This document shows positions 18,541 through 27,524 of a stretch of DNA of 64,000 nucleotides, piece by piece. This stretch comes from Chitinophagaceae bacterium. Lineage in GTDB: Bacteria > Bacteroidota > Bacteroidia > Chitinophagales > Chitinophagaceae. The stretch covers positions 1 through 64,000 of the forward strand of contig JADKKJ010000012.1 of assembly GCA_016720565.1 (NCBI GenBank). The letters are read 5' to 3'. Both the position numbers and the translations under genes were made by a program. The notes below the pieces were generated by a model. It worked only from the letters and a program-made list of their open reading frames with translations. It was not told the origin of the DNA and ran no database searches. Positions within the stretch are counted from its first letter, which is position 1; every line of letters begins with the position of its first letter.

Positions 18541-19605
18541 ATGTCCCTTTTCGACAGGATATTGCAGGAGCCATCCTATAAATGGCAGGATCAATCGGGA
18601 GAATTAGTAGTGCCTACCACTTCCCAATTGTGGAAAGAAGTCTTCAGCCACCTGAACATTTTCAAGAGCAAAAAAAATTGGATCTCTTTGGCCAGTCTGG
18701 TCATGATCATTAGTTTTCTGCCTTTCCTGTATTTTTTCATATTTCATTATTTCTCCCTGCCTTTGCTGGCGGTGATGATAGTGTATAGTATGATCGTCAT
18801 GGGTACCCATGGCACTGTTTGGTATCATCGTTACTGCACGCATAAAGCTTATAAATTCCGTAATCCCATTTTCCGGTTCATCACCCAGAACCTGGTGATC
18901 CGCACCTTACCTGAAGAGATCTATTGCATTTCTCACCATGTGCATCACCTCCGGTCTGATAAACCTGGTGATCCTTATAATTCACTGGCAGGATTCTGGT
19001 ATGTATTTCTCGCGGAATTCAATCACCAGACCATCAATAAGGATCTGTCTGAAGAAGATTATAATAAGACCCGGAAACTCATGTCACATACCGGTATCTG
19101 GACTAACAATTTCAGACAATACCAGCGCTGGGGTTCTGTCTCCCATCCGCTTTATATTATTTCCATGTGGATCTTCAATTGGAGCTTCTGGTTCACGGCG
19201 CTTTACATGATAGGAGGATTTGGTTTGGTAACGGCACTGTTCTCGGCTTCCATGCTTTGGTTCATCCTGGTCCGCATATTTAATTATACGGGTCATGGTA
19301 AAGGCGAAGTAAAACATGTGGACGGTCTCGATTACGATAGAACCAATTTAGCCATCAATCAAACCCGCCCGGGTATGTTCACCGGCGAGTGGCATAATAA
19401 TCATCATCTATATCCTGCAAGCGCAAGGGCTGGCTTTCTTCCCGGACAAATTGATCCTGCCTGGATGTATATTTATACGCTTTACAAATTAGGGGCGGTT
19501 ACTTCTTATCATGATTACAAGAAAGCGTTTTTGGAGAAGTATGTGAAGAAGGAAGAGGCTGGGAAAGTTGAGAAGGTTGAGAAGGTTGAGCTGTTGAGGG
19601 GTTGA
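18541..19605 (+). CDS. Membrane fatty acid desaturase (acyl-CoA delta-9 type)
   Basis: The 354-residue protein has two hydrophobic blocks and the three His boxes of the desaturase superfamily: HRYCTH (residues 96-101), HHVHH (132-136) and HNNHH near 281-285. Such enzymes insert a cis double bond in acyl chains with a di-iron centre and adjust membrane fluidity. The C-terminal tail (GKVEKVEKVELLRG) is encoded by the GTTGAG satellite that begins at 19567, so the last dozen residues are probably repeat-derived. It is divergent from rhlE. Confidence 0.88.
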   Translation: MSLFDRILQEPSYKWQDQSGELVVPTTSQLWKEVFSHLNIFKSKKNWISLASLVMIISFLPFLYFFIFHYFSLPLLAVMIVYSMIVMGTHGTVWYHRYCTHKAYKFRNPIFRFITQNLVIRTLPEEIYCISHHVHHLRSDKPGDPYNSLAGFWYVFLAEFNHQTINKDLSEEDYNKTRKLMSHTGIWTNNFRQYQRWGSVSHPLYIISMWIFNWSFWFTALYMIGGFGLVTALFSASMLWFILVRIFNYTGHGKGEVKHVDGLDYDRTNLAINQTRPGMFTGEWHNNHHLYPASARAGFLPGQIDPAWMYIYTLYKLGAVTSYHDYKKAFLEKYVKKEEAGKVEKVEKVELLRG

Positions 19606-19727
19606 GCTGTTGAGGGTTCCGGGTTCAAGGTACAAAGTTCCGGGTTCCGGGTTCCGGGTTCAAAGTTCCGGGTTCAAGGTTCCGGGTTCAAGGTTCCGGG
19701 TTCAAGGTTCCGGGTTCAAGGTTCCTT
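19567..19727 (+). repeat. Left arm of an inverted satellite array
   Basis: The arm begins with 8-nt GTTGAGnn units (19567-19614) and passes into a 14-nt GGTTCCGGGTTCAA unit repeated about eight times up to 19727. The 14-mer is made of two related heptamers. It ends directly at the stop codon of the four-helix-bundle gene. The opposite arm, in inverted orientation, lies at 20228-20336. Confidence 0.85.
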
Positions 19728-20120
19728 TTAACTAAACTTTGGACCTTTAAAATCGGATCTCTTTAAATAGGTCATAAAAGAGCCTAATCGACTACTTATT
19801 CCAAGTACTCTTTCGCATAATTCATTAAACTTAGAATGGTCTATATACTTGCGATCATAAGCTCTGTATAATTGGGACCTGACCTCCCCTGCTGATCCTT
19901 TAGCAATAGATAGAAAATTGATCAGTTCACGATTACCATTCCGTTCAAATCCTTCCGCGATATTGTCCATTATAGATCCACTAGCAGCATTGATCTGATT
20001 AACCAATTTGTAATCCTTCGAAAATTCTACATTGTTATAATAGCAATCATGGATGCAATGACATAATACCCTTGCCATTTGCCATATCTCCAGATCCTCA
20101 AATTTTTTGACAGAAGCCAT
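19728..20120 (-). CDS. Four-helix-bundle protein (23S rRNA intervening-sequence family)
   Basis: From the ATG at 20120 the protein has 130 residues. It shows the family hallmarks: FEDLEIWQMAR near the start, NQINAASGSIMDNIAEGFER in the middle, FLSIAKGSAGEVRSQLYRA, and a last helix near VLGISSRLGSFMTYLK. The family (TIGR02436/S23) was first found in insertions within 23S rRNA genes and is structurally close to the Avd accessory protein of diversity-generating retroelements. Its molecular role is uncertain. Here it sits alone between two facing satellite arrays, and its stop codon touches the left one. No reverse transcriptase or rRNA gene is nearby. Confidence 0.9.
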   Translation of the reverse strand: MASVKKFEDLEIWQMARVLCHCIHDCYYNNVEFSKDYKLVNQINAASGSIMDNIAEGFERNGNRELINFLSIAKGSAGEVRSQLYRAYDRKYIDHSKFNELCERVLGISSRLGSFMTYLKRSDFKGPKFS

Positions 20121-20227
20121 AACGTAAGGTTTTATCACAAATCACTCTCTCCTCCCCCGAACCAAAACAATCAAACAAAAATTAGAAATAAGGATGATAA
20201 AAAAAACACCTAAAAGTGGTATTTATA

Positions 20228-20336
20228 TTCTGGACCCTGAACTTTGAACCCGGAACCTTGAACTTTGAACCTTGAACTTTGAACCTTGAACTTTGAACCT
20301 TGAACCTTGAACCTTAAACTTTGAACCCTAACTTTG
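20228..20336 (-). repeat. Right arm of an inverted satellite array, with promoter-like end
   Basis: The 14-nt unit GAACCTTGAACTTT repeats about seven times in the orientation opposite to the 19567-19727 arm. The last unit ends CTAACTTTG, whose TAACTTTG (20329-20336) fits the Bacteroidota -7 box TAnnTTTG. The SDR gene starts 4 nt later. The array may therefore supply its promoter. Confidence 0.75.
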
Positions 20337-20340
20337 TCCC

Positions 20341-21150
20341 ATGTCAAACTATTTCCAGAACAAAGTAGTGGCCATCACCGGCGGTACCGATGGCATAGGC
20401 AGAGCATTAGTAGAGACCCTGCTCGGAATGGGTGCTAAAGTTTCTACCTGCGGTCGCAACCACGATAAGCTTTACGCTTTACAAACGGCCTTCGCCTCGG
20501 CCCCACTTCACACTACCGTTACGGATGTAAGCAATGAAAATGATTGCCGCCGCTTTATAGAAAGTACCATCAAGGCTTTTGGCGGTATTGATATCCTCAT
20601 CAATAATGCAGGTATTTCCATGCGGGCCTTATTAAAAGATACCAGTACGGAAGTGATCCATAAAGTAATGGACATAAACTTTTATGGCACCGTATACTGC
20701 ACCAAATATGCACTGGATACGATCCTGGAAAGGAAAGGAACCATAGTTGGCGTATCCTCCATTGCCGGTTATCGCGGACTCCCGGGACGCTCCGGCTATT
20801 CAGCCAGCAAATTCGCCGTACAGGGATGGCTGGAAGCAGTAAGGACCGAACTTTTGGCGGATGGTGTGCACGTGATGTGGGTCTGTCCTGGTTTTACTAC
20901 CTCCAATATCCGCAACGCAGCTCTTAACCCTGCCGGTGAATCTCACGGTGAAACACCGATGGATGAAGGAAAAATGATGAGCGCCGAAGAATGCGCCGGC
21001 CATATTCTAAAAGCCATTCAGAAAAAGAAAAGAACACTGGTGCTTACGTTCACGGGAAAGAGAACGGTGTTCATGCAGAAGTTTTTTGCGGGATTGGCGG
21101 ATAGGCTGACGTATAATTTCTTTTTTAAGGACGGGAAGTTGGTGAAGTGA
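20341..21150 (+). CDS. Short-chain dehydrogenase/reductase
   Basis: This 269-residue classical SDR has the cofactor motif TGGTDGIG (residues 14-21), NNAG near 89, a catalytic Ser in GVSSIAG, and YSASK carrying the catalytic Tyr and Lys. The C-terminus is basic and mildly hydrophobic (FMQKFFAGLADRLTYNFF), as in SDRs that bind membranes. The substrate cannot be read. It lies between two inverted satellite arrays. Confidence 0.9.
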   Translation: MSNYFQNKVVAITGGTDGIGRALVETLLGMGAKVSTCGRNHDKLYALQTAFASAPLHTTVTDVSNENDCRRFIESTIKAFGGIDILINNAGISMRALLKDTSTEVIHKVMDINFYGTVYCTKYALDTILERKGTIVGVSSIAGYRGLPGRSGYSASKFAVQGWLEAVRTELLADGVHVMWVCPGFTTSNIRNAALNPAGESHGETPMDEGKMMSAEECAGHILKAIQKKKRTLVLTFTGKRTVFMQKFFAGLADRLTYNFFFKDGKLVK

Positions 21151-21151
21151 G

Positions 21152-21331
21152 TGTTGAGAGGTTGAGAGGTTGAGAGGTTGAGGGGTTGAGGGGGGGGTTG
21201 AGGGATGACTCAAAAAAATATTGTAGTTTATAAAAATTTACAAACTCGAATGGATTTTCACTCAACAGCTCAACAGCTCAACAGCTCAACTTTGTATATT
21301 CTCAACCCCTCAACCCCTCAACCTCTCAACT
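21152..21331. repeat. Inverted GTTGAG/CTCAAC satellite arrays
   Basis: Six or more GTTGAGnn octamers (21152-21206) are followed by about 55 nt of AT-rich spacer and then by CTCAAC octamers (21260-21331) in inverted orientation. The spacer is not a gene. The array ends 2 nt before the start codon of the SAM hydrolase. Confidence 0.85.
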
Positions 21332-21333
21332 AA

Positions 21334-22140
21334 ATGCCTCTCATCACGCTCACATCCGATATAGGCAGTCCCGACTATTTAGTGGCCGCAATAAAGGCCC
21401 AGCTATTGCAACTAAATCCCGATTTCAGCATCATCGATATCTCTCATAACATCCCTCCTTTCAACCATCCGCAGGCGGCCTATGTATGCCGATCGGCGAT
21501 CAAACATTTTCCGGATTACACTTATCACCTCATACTGGTTAATCTCTTCGATAAAAAGCCCGAGCAATTGCTGCTGGCCTTTCATAATAACCAGTACCTG
21601 GTCTGCGCCGATAATGGCCTCCTGACCATGATCCTGGAAGAAACACCGGAAATGCTGATCGGTATTCCGCTGGAGAAGGGCCATCCCCTTTCCACCACCC
21701 ATCTGGCCGGGAAAATGGGCGAAGTGGTGCAACAATTGGTGAATGGCGAGCCTATCCGTAACATTGGAAACCCCGAACCGGCTTACATTGAAAAAAGACA
21801 TTTAAGGCCTGTGCTGGAAAAAGACTCCATCGAGGGGCAGATCGTATTCATCGACAGTTTTGAGAATGTGATCGTCAATATTACCAGGGAGCAGTTCGAG
21901 GAGCAAAGACAGGGCCGCCCCTTCCGTATCGTCTTCAAACGCGACGAATTCATTACTCGCATCAGCGATACTTATGCCGATGTTCCCCAGGGCGATAAAC
22001 TGGCCCTTTTCAATAGCGCCGGTTACCTGGAAATAGCCATTAATAAGGGCAATGCCGCCGGACTTTTTGGCCTGAAGGGATTTTCTGAGCAGCAGCAGAG
22101 CCAGTTGAGTTATCAGACGGTTAAAATTTACTTCGAATAG
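21334..22140 (+). CDS. S-adenosyl-L-methionine hydrolase (DUF62 family)
   Basis: The 268-residue protein begins ITLTSDIGSPDYLVAAIKA, the conserved opening of the SAM hydroxide adenosyltransferase/halogenase fold. It then has IIDISHNIPPFNHPQAAYV, a GSPDY/SDIG acidic residue for the substrate ribose, and in the C-terminal beta-barrel FIDSFENVIVNI. Most bacterial members hydrolyse SAM to adenosine and methionine; halogenases are rare and need a special loop that I do not see. No signal peptide. Confidence 0.9.
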   Translation: MPLITLTSDIGSPDYLVAAIKAQLLQLNPDFSIIDISHNIPPFNHPQAAYVCRSAIKHFPDYTYHLILVNLFDKKPEQLLLAFHNNQYLVCADNGLLTMILEETPEMLIGIPLEKGHPLSTTHLAGKMGEVVQQLVNGEPIRNIGNPEPAYIEKRHLRPVLEKDSIEGQIVFIDSFENVIVNITREQFEEQRQGRPFRIVFKRDEFITRISDTYADVPQGDKLALFNSAGYLEIAINKGNAAGLFGLKGFSEQQQSQLSYQTVKIYFE

Positions 22141-22145
22141 CCTTC

Positions 22146-22516
22146 GAGTTCTGGGTTCAAGGTTCCGGGTTCAAGGTTCAAGGTTCCGGGTTCAAAGGTT
22201 CCGGGTTCAAGGTTCAAGGTTCCGAGTTCAAGGTTCAAGGTTCCGGGTTCAAGGTTCAAGGTTCCGGGTTGGAGCAACATTGAGCCTTGAACGGTACTCT
22301 GAACTCGAAACCTTGAACTCGGAACCTTGAACTCGAAACCTTGAACTCGGAACCTTGAACTCGGAACCTTGAACTCGGAACCTTGAACTCGGAACCTTGA
22401 ACTCGGAACCTTGAACTCGGAACCTTGAACTCAAAACCTTGAACTCGAAACCTTGAACTCAAAACCTTGAACTCGGAACCTTGAACTCGGAACCTTGAAC
22501 TCGGAACCTTGAACCT
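22146..22516. repeat. Long inverted 14-nt satellite array without a gene
   Basis: The left arm (22146-22267) has GGTTCCGGGTTCAA-type units. After about 30 nt of unrelated sequence (22268-22298), the right arm (22299-22516) has about 14 GGAACCTTGAACTC units in inverted orientation. The long open frames on the minus strand here, with SSRFRVQGSEFKVP repeats, are translations of the satellite and not genes. The plan equals that at 19567-20336, minus the enclosed gene. Confidence 0.88.
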
Positions 22517-22582
22517 CTAACTTCTCCCCCCAAATTCCTTATTTTTGTCCACCCCCAAAAAAGGGCAAAAAACTCCTCTCAA

Positions 22583-25500
22583 ATGATGAATTTTAAAAGA
22601 ACCAATAACATCACCGGATGGCTGGTGTTCCTGGTGGCTTTTGCCACTTATTTTTTAACCCGCGAGGCCCGTGGTAGTTTATGGGATTGCGGAGAATTTG
22701 TTTCAAGCGCCGATAAACTCCAATTACCCCACCCTCCCGGCGCGCCGATGTTCGTTTTATTGGGTCGGTTTTTTATCATCCTTTTTGGCGATAACAAAAT
22801 GATGGCCGCCAACGCGGTGAACCTGATGAGTGCCCTGGCCAGTGCAGGTACCATTTTATTCCTGTTCTGGACCGTCACGCATTTCGCACGTAAGATGTTT
22901 GTAAATGTGGGCGAGAACCTCAACGCTAATCAACTTTTTACTACCATGGCCGCCGGTGTGGTGGGTGCCCTGGCTTATACTTTCAGTGATTCTTTCTGGT
23001 TCAGCGCTGTAGAAGGCGAGGTATACGCCTTATCCTCCTTCTTCACTGCCCTCGTATTCTGGGCCATGCTGAAATGGGAACATGCCGATGAACATGCGGG
23101 CAGTGACCCGGCTGCAAGGGCAAGGGCCGATCGCTGGATCGTCTTCCTTTTCTTCATGATGGGTCTTTCCATTGGTGTTCACCTGTTAAATCTGCTTACC
23201 ATCCCTGCTATCGTGATGATCTATTTCTTCCGCAGGAATTATGACCATGAAGCTTCGAAGACAGATTATGCTAAACTTAAGAAGGACCGATTCCTGATCT
23301 CTTTATTGTTAAGCACTTTCATGATTTGCCTTATGCTGGTATTGATGGGCTATAATAATCGTGAAACCGATCCGGCCAAATACGCTTATCTATTCGGCTT
23401 CCTTGGTGGCGCCATGGTTATTATTCGCCTTTACACACGCTACCCTCAATTGAGGAAGATCGCTTCGGCCTTCCTGATCGGATGCCTGATCACGGGTCTT
23501 ACCCAGTTGGGAGTTATACAATATTCCATGAAAGCGGCCGGACAGTTTGATGTATTCTTTGTGAATACCCTTCACCTTCCTTTCTTCTCTGGATTTGCCA
23601 TTTATTTTGTGATCGTAGCCGTGCTGATCGTTTGGGCACTTCGCTTTAATGAAATAAAGATCAACCGGACTGTTCTGATCGCCTGGTTTGCCTTATTCCT
23701 TGCTATCTCTGCCCTGCCATTTATTGTGAGCCTGGGTTCTGTAGGAATGAAGATCTTTAAATTCCTTTTATTGGGTGGCGCTGGTTTGCTGGCTGGTTAT
23801 TTCATTCGCCCGGGTGCCCTGCGTATACTTAAACTGGGATTATGGTGCTATGCATTCATGATGCTGGGATACTTCATGTATTTCACTACACTGATCCGTT
23901 CCAATGCGAACCCCTCCATCGACATGAATGATGTGAGCAATCCGATCAACCTGGTTTATTACCTGAGTCGTGAACAATATGGCGATGCTCCCCATGTATA
24001 TGGTCCGCATTTCGCCGCGCAATATGAAAGAGATGCTGAAGGCTATGTGAAGGTGGACGAGGGAGAAATGAAATATGTAAAAGGTAAAGACAGCTATATA
24101 CCAACCGGCCGCGATCGTAAGCCAATTTACCAGAGCAGCGATATGCAGATCTTCCCAAGGATATGGGATGGCAGTCATGACCAGTACCACGATGATTTTT
24201 ATGCCGACTGGCTGCATCTTGAAAAGGACCAGGCAACCGGCCGGTACCAGGCGCCCTCTTATGGCGATAACGTGAACTGGTTCTTCTCTTACCAGATGAG
24301 CCTGATGTACTGGAGATATTTCATGTGGAATTTCTCAGGTAAGCAAAATGACATACAGGGATTAGGTAACCACCGCGATGGCAACTGGATCACAGGTATT
24401 GATTTCATTGACCAGAGTCGCCTGGGCGACCAGTCTAAAATGCCTGATAGCATAAAAAATAATGCAGCCCATAATGTACTGTTCCTTTTGCCTTTCTTAC
24501 TGGGTATGCTGGGATGTATTTACCAGTTCCTTCGCAATCGCAGGGACTGGCTGGTAAGTTTTCTGCTCTTCTTTATGACAGGTATCGCCGTAGTGATCTA
24601 CCTGAACCAGCCGGGTAACCAGCCACGTGAACGTGACTATGCCTATGTTGGTTCCTTCTATGTTTTCGCTGTATGGATAGGGTTGGCTGTAGTGGCTTTT
24701 ATTAAGCTGGCTGCAGAAAACATAAGGTCATTCAATTTTCAATATGTACTTACAAGGGGTAGTATACTCACTTTCCTCATTACGCTGATGAGTTGCGCCC
24801 AGGATGTTAAAACAGGTGCTATTACAACGGCTGTTGCTGCTACTGTTTTATTTGCCCTGTTCACTGCATTGGTGGCTACTATTATTAGAGCGGTATCCAA
24901 TGCCGGCAAGAATGCGATGTTAGCGAATGTGGTGAGTGGCGTGGTTTGCCTGGCTGTTCCATTGTTAATGGCCCAGCAGGAATGGGATGACCATGACCGC
25001 AGCGCCAAACTGACCGCTCCGGATGTAGCCAAAGATTACCTGGAAAGCTGTGCTCCTAATGCAGTGCTGTTCACCTTTGGTGATAATGATACATATCCTT
25101 TATGGTATGCGCAGGAAGTGGAAGGAATTCGTCCTGATATACGTGTGATCAATAATAGCTTGTTGGGTATTGACTGGTACATCAACCAGCTTCGTTATAA
25201 AGTGAACGATGCCGATTCATTGGATGTGATCTGGTCACCAGAACAGGTGGAAGGTCATAACCGTGAATACCTGCAGTATAAAGCGCAGGGAGATGCCAAT
25301 ACTTATTATGATCTCTATGATGTAATGAAGAATGTATTGGGTAAACCAAATTATGATCCTGAAACAGGTCGTGATGTTGGATATGGCGCCTTCCCCGTTG
25401 CTAAATTCAAAGTTCCGGTAGATACCAGCCTGGTAAGGACCAATGGTACCGTGAATGCCAACGATGTGGTGGTTCCTGAAATGAGGTTTGAGATCCCACA

Positions 25501-26341
25501 GAATAAATTACAGGATGGTTTGATGCGCAGTGATTTTATGATCCTGAATTTTATCGCTTCCAACCAGTGGAGAAGACCGATCTATTTCACATCTCCTTAT
25601 GGTGAATTGGGCTTCAGCCAGTACCTGAGAAAAGATGGACTCTCCTATCGTTTGGTGCCGGTACTGAGTAAATCACCACAGGCTAACTGGACAGTGCATA
25701 ACAGCATGCGCCAGGTTGGCCTCGGTGGCACACAGATAAAAGACAACAATGATGCGGTGATCTTTAATAACCTGATGACCAAATTCGCATTTGGCGCCGT
25801 AGCAGGTAAAACGGTATATTTTGATGAAGAGAACCGTCGACACCTCTTAGGCCTTCGCAGTCTTTATGCGGAAGCAGCAGGCAACCTGGCCGATGAAGGA
25901 AGACTGGATGAGGCAGGCAAATTGCTTGAAAAATGCAATGCTGGTCTTGACCCTAAGAACCTCCCTTATGCCCTGGTAAGCCGTTATGGCAGTCATAACC
26001 AGACCAGCATCATCTTCATGGAAGCCTGTTATAAGGCCGGTAAAAAAGACATGGCAGAGCAATATGGTAAAGCCATCCGCAAAGACCTGGAGCAACAAAG
26101 GGCCTATTATATTTCTATGAATAACGGGCAAAAGCCGATCATTAACCAGTATGGGTCATCGGAAGATAATAGTCCTTTATTCCAGAGCCTTGTTACCGAA
26201 TACCAGATCAACGAAGCGCTGATGGTAGTGCTGGATGAGGTGGAGAAGAGATATGCTCCGGAAAAGCAGCCGAAGGCGACGGAGATACCGAATCCGACGA
26301 TCGAGAATCCGGCCAGGCCTGTGGATACAACGAGGAAATAA
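22583..26341 (+). CDS. DUF2723 large membrane protein (glycosyltransferase-like)
   Basis: This 1252-residue protein starts with the DUF2723 signature: FLTREARGSLWDCGEFV and a PHPPGAPMFVLLGRF segment near residues 48-63. About a dozen hydrophobic helices lie in the first 800 residues. A soluble C-terminal domain follows (FGDNDTYPLWYAQEVEGI) with TPR-like helices at the end. The Asp-Cys-Gly-Glu near residue 34 corresponds to the catalytic acidic site of GT-C glycosyltransferases, so a role in transferring sugars to exported proteins or lipids is plausible but not shown. A strong terminator follows. The -7-like TATTTTTG at 22540 could be its promoter. Confidence 0.85.
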   Translation: MMNFKRTNNITGWLVFLVAFATYFLTREARGSLWDCGEFVSSADKLQLPHPPGAPMFVLLGRFFIILFGDNKMMAANAVNLMSALASAGTILFLFWTVTHFARKMFVNVGENLNANQLFTTMAAGVVGALAYTFSDSFWFSAVEGEVYALSSFFTALVFWAMLKWEHADEHAGSDPAARARADRWIVFLFFMMGLSIGVHLLNLLTIPAIVMIYFFRRNYDHEASKTDYAKLKKDRFLISLLLSTFMICLMLVLMGYNNRETDPAKYAYLFGFLGGAMVIIRLYTRYPQLRKIASAFLIGCLITGLTQLGVIQYSMKAAGQFDVFFVNTLHLPFFSGFAIYFVIVAVLIVWALRFNEIKINRTVLIAWFALFLAISALPFIVSLGSVGMKIFKFLLLGGAGLLAGYFIRPGALRILKLGLWCYAFMMLGYFMYFTTLIRSNANPSIDMNDVSNPINLVYYLSREQYGDAPHVYGPHFAAQYERDAEGYVKVDEGEMKYVKGKDSYIPTGRDRKPIYQSSDMQIFPRIWDGSHDQYHDDFYADWLHLEKDQATGRYQAPSYGDNVNWFFSYQMSLMYWRYFMWNFSGKQNDIQGLGNHRDGNWITGIDFIDQSRLGDQSKMPDSIKNNAAHNVLFLLPFLLGMLGCIYQFLRNRRDWLVSFLLFFMTGIAVVIYLNQPGNQPRERDYAYVGSFYVFAVWIGLAVVAFIKLAAENIRSFNFQYVLTRGSILTFLITLMSCAQDVKTGAITTAVAATVLFALFTALVATIIRAVSNAGKNAMLANVVSGVVCLAVPLLMAQQEWDDHDRSAKLTAPDVAKDYLESCAPNAVLFTFGDNDTYPLWYAQEVEGIRPDIRVINNSLLGIDWYINQLRYKVNDADSLDVIWSPEQVEGHNREYLQYKAQGDANTYYDLYDVMKNVLGKPNYDPETGRDVGYGAFPVAKFKVPVDTSLVRTNGTVNANDVVVPEMRFEIPQNKLQDGLMRSDFMILNFIASNQWRRPIYFTSPYGELGFSQYLRKDGLSYRLVPVLSKSPQANWTVHNSMRQVGLGGTQIKDNNDAVIFNNLMTKFAFGAVAGKTVYFDEENRRHLLGLRSLYAEAAGNLADEGRLDEAGKLLEKCNAGLDPKNLPYALVSRYGSHNQTSIIFMEACYKAGKKDMAEQYGKAIRKDLEQQRAYYISMNNGQKPIINQYGSSEDNSPLFQSLVTEYQINEALMVVLDEVEKRYAPEKQPKATEIPNPTIENPARPVDTTRK

Positions 26342-26373
26342 TTAAAAATCAGTAATTAACAATTATTAAAAAG

Positions 26374-26400
26374 AAGCCCCCAACAAAGGGGCTTTCTTTT
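26374..26400 (+). terminator. Rho-independent terminator after the DUF2723 gene
   Basis: A perfect 7-bp stem AAGCCCC / GGGGCTT with a 7-nt loop is followed by a T-rich stretch. Confidence 0.9.
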
Positions 26401-26422
26401 TGTTGTAATTTGTATTCAGATC

Positions 26423-27517
26423 ATGAAAGGCTTTCACTTTACCCGATATAACCCAGATGACGAAAGGTCCCGCTTCGACCAGTTGCTTGACATATTCATG
26501 CAATTGCTCACCTATACCAGCGGGGAATTGTCGGAGGCCTTGTCGTGGATGAGTGAACTGGATAAAAAATACCAGCTAACAGACGATGAATATGGCATGG
26601 GAGATTTTATTGAGGACCTGCGATCAAAAGGATATATAAAAGATGATGGGGAGACCGGACAAATAAAGATCACTCCCAAGACCGAGCAGGGCATTCGCAA
26701 GAAAAGCCTGGAAGAGATCTTCGGTAAATTAAAAAAGACAAAGCAGGGTGACCACCGCAGCTTTAAACCCGGACAGGGAGATGAGAGCAGTCCGGAGACC
26801 CGCCAGTACCGGTTTGGCGATATGATCGAACAGATCGATTTTACAGAGAGCATACGCAATGCGCAGATCAATCATGGCATTGATTCATTTCAGATGGGGG
26901 AAGATGACCTGAGTATTCGCGAGACCGATTTCAAATCGCAGACCTCTACGGTGCTGATGATCGATATATCACATTCCATGATACTGTATGGGGAAGACCG
27001 GATCACACCGGCGAAGAAGGTGGCCATGGCTTTGGCGGAACTGATCAAAACAAAATATCCCAAGGATACGCTGGATATCGTGGTATTCGGCAATGATGCC
27101 TGGCCTATAGAGGTGAAGGACCTCCCCTATTTACAGGTGGGACCCTATCATACCAATACCGTTGCTGGCCTTGAACTGGCCATGGATATATTAAGAAGAA
27201 GAAAAAATCCTAACAAACAGATCTTCATGATCACAGATGGAAAGCCCACCTGCCTGAAGATCGGAAAACGTTATTATAAGAATAGTTTTGGCCTGGATCG
27301 TAAAGTGGTGAACCGATGCCTTAACCTCGCGGCCCAGTGTAAGAAACTAAAGATCCCTATTACCACATTCATGATCGCCACGGATCCCTACCTGCAGCGT
27401 TTTGTGCAGGAGTTTACCGAGATGAATCATGGCAAAGCATTTTTTGCTTCGCTGGATAAATTAGGGGCGTTTATTTTTAAGGATTTTGAATCGGGCAAAC
27501 GAAAGACTGTGTATTGA
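26423..27517 (+). CDS. VWA-domain protein (ViaA/CoxE-like partner of a MoxR-type AAA)
   Basis: The 364-residue protein has a helical N-terminal half and a von Willebrand A domain from about residue 170. The MIDAS motif is complete: DISHS (D-x-S-x-S) near 177, a later Thr in the GPYHTNTVAG region, and ITDGKPT. There is no signal peptide. VWA proteins of this layout pair with MoxR/ChlI-like AAA ATPases that remodel or metallate targets; such an ATPase is the next gene, 201 nt downstream. Confidence 0.85.
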   Translation: MKGFHFTRYNPDDERSRFDQLLDIFMQLLTYTSGELSEALSWMSELDKKYQLTDDEYGMGDFIEDLRSKGYIKDDGETGQIKITPKTEQGIRKKSLEEIFGKLKKTKQGDHRSFKPGQGDESSPETRQYRFGDMIEQIDFTESIRNAQINHGIDSFQMGEDDLSIRETDFKSQTSTVLMIDISHSMILYGEDRITPAKKVAMALAELIKTKYPKDTLDIVVFGNDAWPIEVKDLPYLQVGPYHTNTVAGLELAMDILRRRKNPNKQIFMITDGKPTCLKIGKRYYKNSFGLDRKVVNRCLNLAAQCKKLKIPITTFMIATDPYLQRFVQEFTEMNHGKAFFASLDKLGAFIFKDFESGKRKTVY

Positions 27518-27524
27518 TTTTTTT

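Noticed and set aside
19728..20120. Diversity-generating retroelement accessory gene (avd)
   Set aside because: No reverse transcriptase and no template/variable repeat pair is seen in the window. Only the fold family is shared.
22249..22462. Two open minus-strand frames with SSRFRVQGSEFKVP repeats
   Set aside because: They are translations of the 14-nt satellite. The frames have no start context and no protein family, and shift with unit length.
19567..22516. CRISPR array
   Set aside because: Units are contiguous 7-14 nt repeats with no spacers, and no Cas gene is present.
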